Source: Calliopum simillimum (lineage: Eukaryota > Arthropoda > Insecta > Diptera > Lauxaniidae). From it: a stretch of DNA of 64,000 nt. Below are positions 34,601-46,062 of this stretch, piece by piece. Positions within the stretch are counted from its first letter, which is position 1; every line of letters starts with the position of its first letter. A program made the position numbers and the translations under genes. The stretch lies in NCBI GenBank assembly GCA_951812925.1, contig OX638368.1, forward strand, positions 11,549,994-11,613,993, given 5' to 3'. Under the pieces are notes generated by a model that was not told where the DNA came from, searched no databases, and was given only the letters and a program-made list of their open reading frames with translations.

Positions 34601-37600
34601 GTTATTTGCAACTAAAAGATGGTACACAATGGTATTGGCCAAAGAATTACACAGAGCTATTTGATGCACTCAAAGCTGTCGAAAATGATAACGAGTATAT
34701 GTTGGTCGCTGGTAATACGGCACATGGAGTTTACAGGCGCTCAACGGATATAAAGCACTATATTGATTTGCATGCTTTGGCGGAAATGAAACAATATACA
34801 CTAACTGCTGATTTGCTCACCCTGGGTGGTGGTCTTAGCTTAAGTGAAGCAATGGATATTTTTTTGCTTGCCGCTAAAAAGTCAGGCTTCGAATATTGCC
34901 AACAATTGTGGCAACACTTTGATCTAATTGCCAATGTGCCGGTGCGCAATGTGAGTAATTTTGCTTTTTTATTTCTAGTTAATTTTATTATTATTTTTTT
35001 CTGTGAATATTTTGAAATTGTATACGCCGCCATTCATTGCCTTTTGTTATAAATTAATGACACATTATATGGTAAACAGGTATTGTCCAGCCCGTTGATA
35101 ATACGATTAAGTATAATTGTTGCTTTTGATAAAGTAGCAATTGTTTGGTAGTACGATTTAATAATAAAAAAAAAAAATAATAATTCTAATTTGAAATGGT
35201 TATTAGGTTATTAACTTGTAGTGACATACAATGGCATTTCTTTAACGAGTTAACGCTTAAACACATTGTTGTTTTTGTATATTGCCATTACTAATCACTG
35301 CGCTGACCTTTCATCATTTATTATAATAAAAATATATATTTAGAATACAGTAGAAACGCAATAACTCTAATAATGAATTACTGTGACTTAGATGAGATTG
35401 TGAGAAACCTTTGCTTGTAGAGGTGCTGTGAGAGTTTCAATCTATTGTTTCAAGTTATTTTCTAAGAGATTATATTTTCCATGAATTCTTTTTCTTTATC
35501 TAGTTTTTAACACTTGTCTGCCACATGCACCAATTGAAAGTTTTGTGCAAAAGTGCACTTATTTTTTCAAACTTTTCATAAAATGCATTTTTCGCAAGTT
35601 CACTGTATTGCAAGTACGTGTAATTTTTCTCAAAAACTGCAGAAAATGGCAACCTAAAAATGTTCAAATGAACTCAAAATTCTTAACTCTATACGATTTT
35701 TTAAATATAAGCTTGGCCAAATACAGCCAATTTTTTCAAAACCAATTTTTAAGAAAAAACCTACTAAGTAAAGGTTAAAACAACAGCATGTGTCTTATGC
35801 TGCTTTTCCATCAGAGATTTATGTGGTGACTTACGGCTGTGTCGGGATTTATTTCAAAATGTCGCCGAAAATCTCATGATTTACTATTTAAAAATAAATC
35901 TATTTCTGACGAGAATTATTTAAGTCTTCGCGTGAATCTCAAAAAGGGCTTCTGGTCTTAACTAATAATGTTCAAGTAGCGTCCCTTAACTTTGATCAAG
36001 TGAACTCAAAATTCATAAGCTTATAAGATTTTATAAATATTAGAATCGCCCAATTGTCAAAATTTTACCACAAATGTATCGTATAATTTCGGTACCTTTC
36101 GGACGGTTTAAGTACTTTTCTTGCTATTTGGTACAAAACAGAAAAGCTCATTTATCAGCCTTGGTACAATGAAAAATTTGAAATGAAAAAAAAAAAAAAA
36201 AAAAAAAAAATAACCATAAAGTCAACTTTTTGTCTTTCTCTCTGTGCTGTCTCCTCTTTTCAGCTCTGTGTGACCGCGTATTTTGTCGTTGTTACAATAA
36301 TATTGAAAAATTTGCAAATAATTTTACTTGACTTAATGGCAAAATATTAAAAAAATTTGAACTTTGTGCACATTTACATACAAATACCTTTCTAATGGTG
36401 TAAAATTCAAAGTCGTGCTCGATTTCTAACATAGTAAAAGAGTTAGGACAAATTTGTATCTTGCGTATTAATATAGTTTGTACCGCATAAGGCAACGGTA
36501 CTTCTAGGAAGTGACGGAAGAGGCCTACACTAACAAAAAGTTGCACTTGGGGGATCTAAAATGTAGCCCTGAAAAGTTATAGGGATAAAACTGATTTTCT
36601 AATTTGTTTTCCAAAAAAAAAAAAAAAAATTTCTTGGATCACCTTAACGTTTTAAAGAGAACATTTTTATGTCAGTTTTAACTAATTGCGTGAGGTTTCA
36701 GGTTGTTTATATGATTTATAGGGTCTAAAAGGATTTCGTAAATTTCTGGACCATTAAAGTTGATATTTTAATTTTTTTTTCTTTCTATTTTTTGAGTTTG
36801 GCTGCCATTTTGGTATGTAAAAGGTCCTATTGACATATATTTTTATAACTTTTTTTGAAATTCTCGTTAACTTTCCTTTAATTCGACGTCACGCTTGTCA
36901 CCCCAATTGTTTGAATTGAGGTTTGAAAAAAATACTTTTTTATACAAAAAAGAACTAGTCTTCAAATAACGAATTTTGAGTACTTTGAAGGTATGAGAGG
37001 TGCCACGCCCTCTTGTCCGAATCAATAAAGAAACAACATACAATTTTTCATAAAAAAATTTATTATAATAACTTTTTTCGCGAAGATGCTACTTCAATAT
37101 TTATTTTTGTTTTCAAAGTTTAAAGTTGGTCACTTTGATATTTTTGTTGCTTAAATTGAATATTTCCTACTTTATTACAATACTGTAGCTCTCTTCCCTT
37201 CATAGACGGGCACACTTGCGGGAAACATCAACATAAAGAAAGCACATCCAGAGTTTCCCTCCGATGTTTTTATAACATTCGAAACATTGGATGCACAAGT
37301 TGTCATCAACGAAGATGCCACAACGCAGAAAACAATATCATTAGCAGACTATCTCAAATCAGATACACCCAAAACAGTGCTTACAGAATTTCAGCTAAAA
37401 GCCTATCCGAAGGATAAATTTGTATTCAGCTCATATAAGGTAATTTTATATTTAAATTCAAAGTAAAATCTTTATATTAACTAAATTTTTGTTGCAGATA
37501 ATGCCGCGTGCACAAAATGCTCATGCCTATGTCAATGCTGGCTTTCTATTCGATATGGATACTGCAACGGGTAATGTGAATACCGCACGTATTTGTTTTG

Positions 37601-40600
37601 GCGGCATACGACCAGATTTTGTACACGCCAGCGGTTTGGAGACGCAATTGGCTGGACAAAATCTGTACGATAAGGCAACAGTTGGCAATACATTCAAGGA
37701 GTTGTCGACAACTATTACACCTGATTCTGTATTACCGGATGCAACAGCTGAGTATCGTAAAAAACTCGCTTGTGGTTTATTCTACAAGTTTTTGCTCAGC
37801 ATTGCACCAGCGGACAAAATGAAAGAAACATACAAAAGTGGCGGTGATTTGCTGAAACGGCCGCTTTCCTCGGGTCAGCAAACTTTTGAGACGAACGAGA
37901 AGTTGTATCCTATAACACAACCTGTGGAGAAACTAGAAGGTATTTGAAATCAATATATGTATTTTTATGATAAGGGGCTGTCCCATACACCTCGCGACGC
38001 TCCAACACAAATTTTTAGGGTTGCCAACTAGTTATTTTTGAAAATCTTATTTAATTCTTACTTTTTTTGACTAAATAGAAATTTTTGATTTTGAAAAACG
38101 TTCAGAAATTTTCTTTCAAAATTGTACAAAGCTTTCGGTGTTGCCACTCGTTTTTTTTTAGTTTTGTTTAAACCATTTAATTAAAAAATAAAAATTTATA
38201 TTTTGTCTTAAAACACTAAAATAAACTTATTAAAAATCAAATATAACTTTTTAGTGTTGCCGCCTGGTTGTTTTCGAAAATCTTGTTTAAATCTTACTTT
38301 CTTTGACAAAATTAAAATTTTTGGTTTCAGAAAAGTCGTAATTTATCCATATTTAACTTAAAAAAAAAAACAATTTTTTTTTTGAGTTAAGACAGTCTGG
38401 CATCGAACGAACGCTATACATATTGTACCGAATATAATTGAACTTTCTTTTCTCCCCCTCTCCCCAGCGTTGATTCAAGCCACCGGCGAGGCTACCTATA
38501 TGAATGATACACTCACCACCAGCAACGCTGTCCATTGCGCTTTTGTGTGTGCCACCAAAGTAGGCGCCACCATTGAACAAATTGATGCTACTGCTGCATT
38601 GGCGACACCAGGTGTACTCGCTTTCTATTCAGCCAAGGATATTCCCGGTACTAATACATTTGTTGATGCAAAATTTGGTTATGAGAATGAGGAAATACTT
38701 TGCGCCGAACGTGTCAAATACTACAATCAACCACTGGGTATACTTGTTGCCGAAACGAGTGACATTGCTAATCGCTCTGCTGATAAAGTTCAAGTAATCT
38801 ATGCAAAGGCACGTACTTCTCACCGTGTATTGGTCTCAACAGATGATGTTCTTGCCGCTAAGGACACAACGCGGATACACAATATGGTTGTATCACCGCT
38901 AAAGACATTGAAACTTAATGATCTGCATGCGGATGTAAGTGGTAAGGGCATCTTTCAAATTGGACCACAATATCATTTTACCATGGAGCCACACACCACT
39001 ATAGCGGTGCCATTCGAAGAAACGCTGCAAGTCTGGTCGTCCACACAATGGATGGATCATACACAACATGTGATTGCACAAATGTTGAAACTCAAAAATG
39101 CCGATATACAGCTGCGCGTAAGACGGCTGGGTGGCGCTTATGGCACAAAGATAACACGCTGCAATCAAGTGGCCTGCGCAGCCTCGCTGGTGGCGTATAA
39201 ACTTCAGCGTCCTACGCGTTTTGTGCAGACAATTGAAGCGATGATGAACTGTAATGGCAAACGTTGGGGTTGTCGCTCGGATTATGAGTTCCACGTAAAA
39301 GCGAATGGTAAAGTTATTGCGCTGCAAAATGCATTTTATCAAGATGCTGGCTGTACATTGAATGAGAATCCTGTGCCGGGCCATTCATCAGATTGCACTA
39401 GAAATTGTTACGTGCTGAATGATAGCAACTACAAGTTAGACGCTAAGGCTGTGCTGACAGATGCACCAAGTTCTTGCTGGTGTAGAGCACCGGGATCTGT
39501 TGAGGGTAGGCGAAAAGTTTTATTGTAAGATATAGATAGTTTGCTTATGCCTTGTTTCAATTTCAGGTATAGCCATGATCGAGAATATCATGGATCATAT
39601 TGCTTTTGAGACTAATGTTGATCCAGTTGATGTGCGCTTAGCAAATACGAAGCCTGGCAATAGAATGCTTGAGCTGCTGCCACGTTTTGTGCGCTCCACA
39701 GAGTATCGTGCGCGCCGTAAAGAAATTGACGAATACAATGAACGTAATCGTTGGCGTAAACGTGGCCTTGGCATCGCAATAATGGAATATCCAATTGTTT
39801 ACTATGGTCCTTTTCCGGCAACTGTTTCCATTTATCATGGCGATGGCACAGTTGTTATTTCGCATGGCGGCATTGAAATGGGACAAGGTAAGCACTCCAC
39901 TTATCTTGTTAGTAGTTTGTCCTCTAAAGTCACATATTCACTATCGTAGGCATCAATACCAAGGCCGCTCAAGTCGCTGCTTACACTCTGGGCATACCAC
40001 TAGAAATGATCAAAGTCGAATCAAGTGACACCGTTTGCGGCGCAAACTCAATGGTCACTGGTGGTGCTGTCGGTAGTGAAAGTGTTTGCTTTGTAGTACG
40101 CAAAGCTTGCCAAGTACTTAATGAACGTCTACAACCTATAAGAGATGCTATGAAAAAGAATGCCAGCTGGCAGGAGGTGGTGCAAAATGCTTGGTTACAT
40201 CAGTTGAACTTAACCGCTAGTGATTCGTATAAAGTTGGTGATTTGCAAACGTATAAGATATATGGCATCTCGCTAACAGAAATGGAAGTCGATATACTAA
40301 CGGGTAATTATCAGATTATACGTCAGGATCTACTCGAAGATACAGGTGAAAGTCTTAGTCCGTATATTGATATTGGCCAAATAGAGGGTGCTTTTGTTAT
40401 GTGCCTGGGTTATTGGTTAACCGAGCAATGTGTTTATGATCGACAAACTGGTGAACTTCTCACTAATCGAACATGGAATTATAAAGTGCCTGGTGTTAAA
40501 GATATTCCAATAGATTTTCGTATTGAATTGTTACAAAAGAATCCCGCCTCGGGTGGTTTTATGCGTTCCAAGGCTACTGGTGAACCACCGTGTTGTTTGG

Positions 40601-40755
40601 CTATAAGTGCCATTTTCGCTTTACAACATGCAGTGCAGTCGGCGCGTAAAGATGCTGGCTTAAAGCGTGAATGGGTACGTTTTGGTGCACCAACAACGCC
40701 GGAGCATATTGTGCTTAATGGTGGAAATGATGTGCTGGCTTTTTCACTGGAATAA
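31606..40755 (+). CDS. AOX: Aldehyde oxidase gene A (complete, 8 exons, 1269 aa)
   Basis: Exons 31606-31645, 33966-34138, 34195-34950, 37206-37439, 37498-37939, 38468-39505, 39567-39887 and 39950-40755 join in frame with GT..AG introns. The enzyme oxidises aldehydes or N-heterocycles at a molybdenum cofactor and passes electrons through two 2Fe-2S clusters and FAD to oxygen in the cytosol. Cluster ligands are Cys42, 47, 50, 72 and Cys112, 115, 148, 150. The FAD motif VAGNTAHGVYRR falls in exon 3. The Mo domain runs from about residue 560, with SSTQWMD, GHGDG-type and EMGQG loops, and the catalytic Glu1213 in KATGEPP. The glycine loop is unusual: GGAYGTK (Ala772, Thr775) instead of GGGYGGK. 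Length matches insect AOX (about 1250-1270) rather than xanthine dehydrogenase (about 1335). Substrate unknown. Confidence 0.95.
32349..32775. repeat. Foldback element in gene A intron 1
   Basis: Arms at 32349-32515 and about 32612-32775 are near-perfect reverse complements of about 165 bp, with a loop of about 95 bp. They share TTGACACATATTACTGTGGT and AAATTCGGAAAATTTTCAAG words. As RNA in the unspliced pre-mRNA it would fold into a long hairpin. Confidence 0.88.
32790..33265. repeat. Satellite monomers in gene A intron 1 (CGGTCACTT family)
   Basis: Four to five diverged monomers of about 100-115 bp contain AAAATGG(T/G)CACTT, GAGACACTTTTGGTTAT-type and CCCATCGATTG(A/G)TGCAATA words. The same monomer recurs at 58620-58800 and 63115-64000, around the second AOX gene. 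Confidence 0.82.
33557..33735 (-). mobile_element. RTE 3' fragment in gene A intron 1
   Basis: A (GTAT)n run plus TCTCCTTTAGCTCCTAGGAG and the same reverse-transcriptase tail as at 24044-24370 (about 90% identical by eye). It ends abruptly at the TTCCAGTTGGTTTTGG word. It is truncated and dead. Confidence 0.78.
36050..36440 (-). repeat. Dispersed repeat, copy 2 (gene A intron 3)
   Basis: Reverse-complement copy of the repeat at 27555-27920 and 47710-48015, interrupted by a 27-base poly-A run at 36184-36210. Confidence 0.78.
36480..36950 (+). repeat. Intron-3 repeat 'GGCCTA..CTTGGATCACC', gene A copy
   Basis: Shares AGGCCTA(C/G)ACTAACAAAAA, TCTTGGATCACC(T/C)TAACGTTTTA and GAAATTCTCG(T/G)TA words with 54737-55210, in the same orientation and the same intron of gene B. 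The foldback at 53112-53556 carries the first 190 bp of it in both orientations. In both genes the block lies 180-255 bp before exon 4. Confidence 0.8.
36975..37025 (+). repeat. Solitary fragment of the 142-bp satellite
   Basis: GAGAGGTGCCACGCCCTCTT matches the core of the 14060-14600 units. Confidence 0.5.
37973..38350 (+). mobile_element. GGGGCTGTCC-ended repeat, copy 2 (gene A intron 5)
   Basis: Opposite-strand counterpart of 22340-22875: GGGGCTGTCCCATACACCTC, CGACGCTCCAACACAAATTT, then repeated GTTGCC(A/G)CC(T/A)GGTT and AAAATCTT words. It accounts for most of this 528-bp intron. Confidence 0.78.
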
Positions 40756-40826
40756 TGAGTATTTTCTGAATTGAGACATTAGTTTAAGTTTGTTTTGTGT
40801 GTTACCATGGTGTTTGGTCATTATTG

Positions 40827-40832
40827 AATAAA
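40827..40832 (+). terminator. Polyadenylation signal AATAAA, AOX gene A
   Basis: Canonical AATAAA 72 nt after the stop codon. Confidence 0.65.
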
Positions 40833-41039
40833 AAAATTTAAAATAATGGAAATATATTGATTTCTAATGCTGATGAAAGGCTTTGGCGATGTCAAAGGAA
40901 TTGCTGTTGGCTAACAAAGTAAGTTTAATATGGTTGCGAAGTTTAGTTCAGTCAATCGAATCACAAGCAAAATTTCTTAAAATATCTTTATTAGAGGCAG
41001 TATTGAAAACGCCCAAAGGAATAATGACAAAAATGAAAA

Positions 41040-41275
41040 CGAAATAACACGCAAAAAAATAACAAACCAAATAACGCCCAATTATTGAAAAGGCTACAAT
41101 ACCTAATTTTGGAAATAACGCCCAAAACTTATTTTATTAAAAATTTCGGCGTTATTTCGTTTTTATTTTGGGCATAGGGTATTTCGTTTAAGAAATAAAA
41201 AATAACGCCTAAAAAAATAAATAATTTTAGTCGTTATTTTTCAAATCATTATCGCCCAAATTCAGTTCAAAATAA
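41040..41275. repeat. AATAACGCC-rich repeated segment
   Basis: The words AATAACGCC and GGCGTTATTTCGTTTT recur about eight times on both strands up to 41275 and again at 42190-42240, either side of two inserted MITEs. This marks a pre-existing repeat that the MITEs split. Confidence 0.6.
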
Positions 41276-41281
41276 TTTGTA

Positions 41282-41506
41282 GAGTAGAACGGGGCAATGT
41301 CGTGCACTCAACTTTGACATGCTCGTAAAGCCGTACATCTCAAGCGAATGCGACGAGTAAGCATCCGATCGAAAGATAATTTCATTGGTTACATCCATGT
41401 GTGACAACATTTGTGTAGCGAGAAATTGTGTTTGTGTAAGTGAAGAAAAAAAAAATGTGCACGACATTACCCCCCTCAAAATTTGTGGGGTAATGTCGTG
41501 CATTGT
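41282..41506 (+). mobile_element. GAGTAGAACGGGG MITE, rearranged short copy
   Basis: About the first 180 bases match 41635-41810, including the TIR and the flanking TA. It then jumps to inverted GTGCACGACATTACCCC and GGGGTAATGTCGTGCA words, so the distal part is lost or rearranged. Confidence 0.8.
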
Positions 41507-41634
41507 TTTCCGAGTATAGTAAAGGTACCAAATTGTGTGAGAAATGATAGGTAGTGGTTCTATTAGAGGAGATTTAGCATTATCATGTATTTATTCATTA
41601 TTATACAAGTGTGAAGTACATAATATGTTGTGTA

Positions 41635-42180
41635 GAGTAGAACGGGGCAATGTCGTGCACTCAACTTTGACATGCTCGTAAAGCCGTACATCTCAAGCGA
41701 ATGCAACGAGTAAGCATCTGACCGAAAGATAATTTCATTGGTTACATCCATGTGTAACAACATTTGTGTAGCGAGAAATTGTGTTTGTGTAAGTGAATGT
41801 GCACGACATTACCCCAATGGTCGTTTTAAAGGTCAACTTCGATAACGCGGTGAAGCCCAACATTTTTTTCGAAAACCAAATACTTCTTTTCTTTGGCAGG
41901 ATATTTCGTTTCAGAAAACACTTACCTGGTATATTTTCCCGCAGGGAAAATTATTCTTCTGACTCGATGAAAAAACACTTTTATCGTCCCGAAAGCGTGC
42001 GTTTTGAAAAAAAGGTTACACTGTAGAGACGAACTGGTGAAAATTGCTAGTATTATATGCATATGCACAGTAGGTCAACAGGTCCTTACCTTACGAACAG
42101 TTGGTAAATCATTCAATTCCTTGGGCTAAAACAGCCAGTGCACGACATTACCCCCTGCACGACATTACCCCGTTCTACTC
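41635..42180 (+). mobile_element. GAGTAGAACGGGG MITE, full copy, 546 bp
   Basis: Starts GAGTAGAACGGGGCAATGTC and ends GACATTACCCCGTTCTACTC, flanked by TA on both sides (41633-41634, 42181-42182). It is almost the same length as, and highly similar to, 15221-15765 in reverse. The two copies at this site stand about 130 bp apart in the same orientation. Confidence 0.92.
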
Positions 42181-42262
42181 TACATTTCAATATTGGGGCG
42201 TTATTTCGTTTTTTTTTTTTGTTTTCAATGAAATAACGTCCTAAGTTGAGGTAAAGAGTCGC

Positions 42263-42385
42263 TAAGCGCTCGTTCGATGCCCCCACATATTTATTTCATA
42301 TCGATTTCTGAATTTAAATTGATTTAATAAGATTCACTTTGTAATAGAAATGTGTTAATTAGTATAATAAGAAATTCGAAGCAAA
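42263..42385 (-). repeat. Dispersed repeat, copy 2 of the window-start repeat
   Basis: Reverse complement of 33-140, including AATGTGTTAATTAGTATAAT in plus orientation here. Confidence 0.65.
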
Positions 42386-42551
42386 CCAACAAAATAGTTG
42401 GACGATGATGTAATGGATTAAGTTAAATAGATTCAATTTAATATGGCAACAACCAGTAAATAGCCACAGCAATCAGCTGTTCACCATACTGAGGTGAGTT
42501 GAGATGGTTATAACCTCAGTGTCAACGTAAAATTTTGGCATTCCGGCGGTG

Positions 42552-43518
42552 CACAGTGGTCCGAAAGGCTAATCTAGATAGAATTAAGTCATAACTCCTG
42601 TTTGGAAGCAGCTAGAAAGGGTACTTCACAATAAAAATGGGCGGTATACGTCAAGTGGGCGTGGCGCAAATTCTATATGGTAGTAGGTAGAGACCCGAGT
42701 TTTTAGGGTCTTACTTTATTATGGAAACACTACTTTACATCAAAATGAACGGTGTACGTCAAGTGGGCGTGGCACATGCATTCTTTGGTTTTTCACTGAT
42801 TTGATGTTTAGTGCAAAAAAAAAATTATTTTTTATTTGCTTAATCATCATTATAACAATACATCAGATGGTTAACGGAAACAATTACAATCTATCTGAAT
42901 AACTTTCAAACATCTTCTTACCTAGCTTCTTGTAAAATTACCCATTATAAAGTTTTTTCCGTGTAAAAGGTGAGTAACCTAAAAATGAAATAAAAATTAA
43001 AGGGGCACCTAGGGGCAGCTAATTTTTTCTTCATTATTTACTTGATAATTTATAGATAAAAGAAATATAAACAGTTTTGCAATATCGATCAATATGGGTA
43101 GTTAAAAGTTTAACTAAACTTTGGGCTACACGAAAAAGTAGCACGAAAACATTACACTTTTTCCATTAATTTTTTCCCCACAAAAAATATTTTAATTGAA
43201 CAGATATTTACAGTAAAATTAATTCATACCTGGCATAATTCAGGAAAAAAACAATAATTCAAAAAAGTTTTTTAGTTCACTCACAATAACTCTTCAAAGA
43301 TACTGCTAAAAATAGACGGTGGTCTTATAATAACTGCATCAATGCAATTGCTCATGTTTCGATCAACATAGCAAAAAAAATAATGCGTAAATGTAAACAA
43401 ACAAAATACCGTTATGAACTGTGGTCAATTCTCAATCAACTAACAAAAAAATTTCATGCTTTTGAAAAACTAGAAAATAGACTTTATTCCATCTAGATTG
43501 ACCTTTTGGACCACTGTG
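42552..43518. mobile_element. 967-bp TIR element (CACAGTGGTCC ends), non-coding
   Basis: 28-bp terminal inverted repeats begin CACAGTGGTCCGAAAGGCTA and end with the reverse complement of CACAGTGGTCCAAAAGGTCA, with 3 mismatches in 28. Near the left end are two similar blocks about 117 bp apart with TACGTCAAGTGGGCGTGGC. No transposase frame is present. A clear target duplication was not found; the flanks are GGCGGTG and TGGTGG. Confidence 0.8.
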
Positions 43519-43953
43519 TGGTGGCCTGCAGCGAGTGAAGCTGGTAAGCGTAGTAGTTAGAAGCATTTAGTTAAAACGTAGTCTTGAAAATAGAGCATTG
43601 GTCGTTGTGTATTCGATTGTATTGAGCAATGCTGATACTGCAAAACCGGAATGGACAATAGAGTGGATACGTCCCTAGTCGGGATAGTTGTATTGGCGAC
43701 TAATTTTTGCTAGTGTTTCGGCATTTGTGCGAAAGAGACGACACTTTATTTTAATTCAATTTTATTAAAACATAAAAAGCCACAACATTTAAAACATTCA
43801 ATTGTAATGAATTGTAACTTAATTTTAGAACCAGTTATTTTTTTCTGTGTAAGGTATTTCCCCAATATTGTTTTTGTGCGAAGTTTAAAATAGATTTAAT
43901 TGTAACTAATGGTTGTACTGTAACTCGTTGTTAAACTTAAACTTTATACTTAA

Positions 43954-45437
43954 CCCATTAACGACTAACGTTACATATTTGTAACGCATGTAACCTCTCT
44001 TTATTTCTGTTGAAAAAATATTTAAAGATGTACTTATGTATAGTCAACTAATTAAAACTGCGATTACCTCAGTGCATTAGATATATTTGAAGTGGTCCAA
44101 CTTTCAAACTTTTGATTTTTTATGAAGTGCGATTTTTTGTCAATTATGGAAATGCATAAAAACTAAGGCTTTGAGAAATTGTCATTCATAAATATTTTTG
44201 GAAAAATTTTTAAACATTTAAATTCTTAAAGAATTAACGAATGCTTTTGAATAAGAAAACAGAAAGAGGTCGGTGACTTCCTACCATTTATGACCACTTT
44301 TGTCTCCATGTTACATATATGTAACGTTAGTCCGGATACAGTATTTGATGAACGTTACATATATGTAACATTGGTCTCAATACAGCCCTTGTGTATTTGC
44401 AATTTTTTTGAAAGTAAGATTTTTGATTCGATGGAGGCAAAAAGTTATGAGCTGATTAGGGTTTTCTTAATCCAACGGACAAGATGAAGTGTCTGTTAAA
44501 GATTGTGGTGATGAAGATAGATGATTGCTACAAAATTTGACAGTTTGGCAATTATTACCGCCATGAGACGTGTTTTGAGCTGGAAGTGGAAAAAATCAAA
44601 ACGAATTAGTTATTCCGAACTAACTATTAAAGAACATCATAAAAAATACTATTAGTATTGCTCTAATCAAGGAAAGACAATTTTGTTCTATCTGTTGAGC
44701 TTGCGCCTATCTTCCAGCTGCAGTAGCTCATCTAAAGCAAAAGACGAAGTAGATCTAAGTCCATTTTGATCCTTGGCTATCCCCTTGATTCGCATTTACA
44801 CTTTCTACCAATGAAATGAATCTGCCTATGTCAGCTCATATCTATAGAGTATTGGGGATGGAAGGAAACCTATTTTTTCAAATTAATAAAATGTCTGGCA
44901 TATTAAGATTGATTCGTACTTTGCAGTTCTGAGCCCATTTAGAAATTATTGCAGCTGTTCTTTGAATGTATGTTCTTTGAATACAGTAGAGTATTTACCA
45001 CATGCCACGATTTACATATATTTCATAAGCGTTGGCAATTATCTCGAAACCTTCTGTTTCTCAACTAGCAGCCCAATTACTAGCAGAATAATAAGGAAAG
45101 GTAAAAATACTTCTCCCAGTACTATTTTATTCCTCAAAAGCCTAATCACGACCGAACTCCTAAGCCCTGACTGACTGATCCAATGAATAAGTTGCCACGC
45201 ATGTATATATATTTTACATGTGTGGCATTGTAAATACAAATAAAAATTTCATTATTCCATGAAAATTTTGTTTCGTTGTATCAGGACTAACGTTACATAT
45301 ATGTAACGGGCCGGTATGGGCCAACTGAGGCCGGTCCAAAATTTTTTAGTCCAGAATTTCCATTCTACTGGTCATTTCATCCACCACACAAAATTTCAAC
45401 TCTTTATCTCTATTTTTGGACCTCTGTCGTTAATGGG
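43954..45437. mobile_element. piggyBac-like element, 1484 bp, TTAA target site
   Basis: TTAA (43950-43953) precedes CCCATTAACGACTAACG, and CTGTCGTTAATGGG precedes TTAA (45438-45441). A TTAA duplication with CCC-initial TIRs is diagnostic of the piggyBac superfamily. Subterminal palindromes GTTACATATATGTAAC occur near 44310, 44355 and 45290. I could not read an intact transposase, so it is non-autonomous or decayed. Confidence 0.88.
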
Positions 45438-45746
45438 TTAAATAATCAAGACATCAAAAGTTTACTTCGCAATATTGTATATCAATGTGTCACGCTTTGA
45501 AAAAAATTTTAAAAAGTATTTCGCATTGCAGCAACGAGAATCATTTAAAGCAGAATCATACTCACACCATAAACACTTTTATAATATGCAGCATTGTTTT
45601 GCTTCACTATAAGCCCATATTTTATCAAAATGTCCACTCTGATCGCAGCCTTATTAAGCTCTTTTTGTAGATAATGTTTCGAGTACACGAAGTATGGGAA
45701 AGCAAAAGATTGTTTTCTTTTTCATTATTCTTAAGCATTAGACTTC

Positions 45747-46056
45747 ACGGTGGTTTTTAAAAAATTTCAACTTTTTGAAATACCACCCGCGATTTTTTTC
45801 GGGGATAGTGTTGGGGGACCCTTCTAGTATCAGAATCCGGGAACCGCGAAATCGAACGTCCAGCCGTTTTTTTTTTTTTTCGACATTTTAGTTTTTTTAA
45901 CGATTTTTGAGAATGTCTCGGATTTATATACATATATTACACATATATACATATACAAGTATATATATGTACGTACATACATATATATGTGTACATAATA
46001 TGTATATAAATCCGAGACATTCTCAAAAATCGTTAAAATTTTTTAAAAACCACCGT
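45747..46056. mobile_element. Foldback MITE, 310 bp, ACGGTGG ends
   Basis: Ends ACGGTGGTTTTTAAAAAATT and its reverse complement, with a GACTTC direct duplication at 45741-45746 and 46057-46062. A second inner inverted repeat (AACGATTTTTGAGAATGTCT with CGGATTTATA) flanks a central (TA/CA)-rich palindrome, so nearly the whole unit can fold on itself. Confidence 0.88.
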
Positions 46057-46062
46057 GACTTC

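Noticed and set aside
31606..40755. Xanthine dehydrogenase (rosy) as identity of gene A or B
   Set aside because: Proteins are about 1260-1270 aa rather than about 1335, the Glu802- and Arg880-type purine-binding residues are replaced, and sequence words match insect aldehyde oxidases.
43954..45437. Host gene within the piggyBac-like element (65-70-codon frames)
   Set aside because: The frames are short, motif-free, and confined between the TTAA ends.
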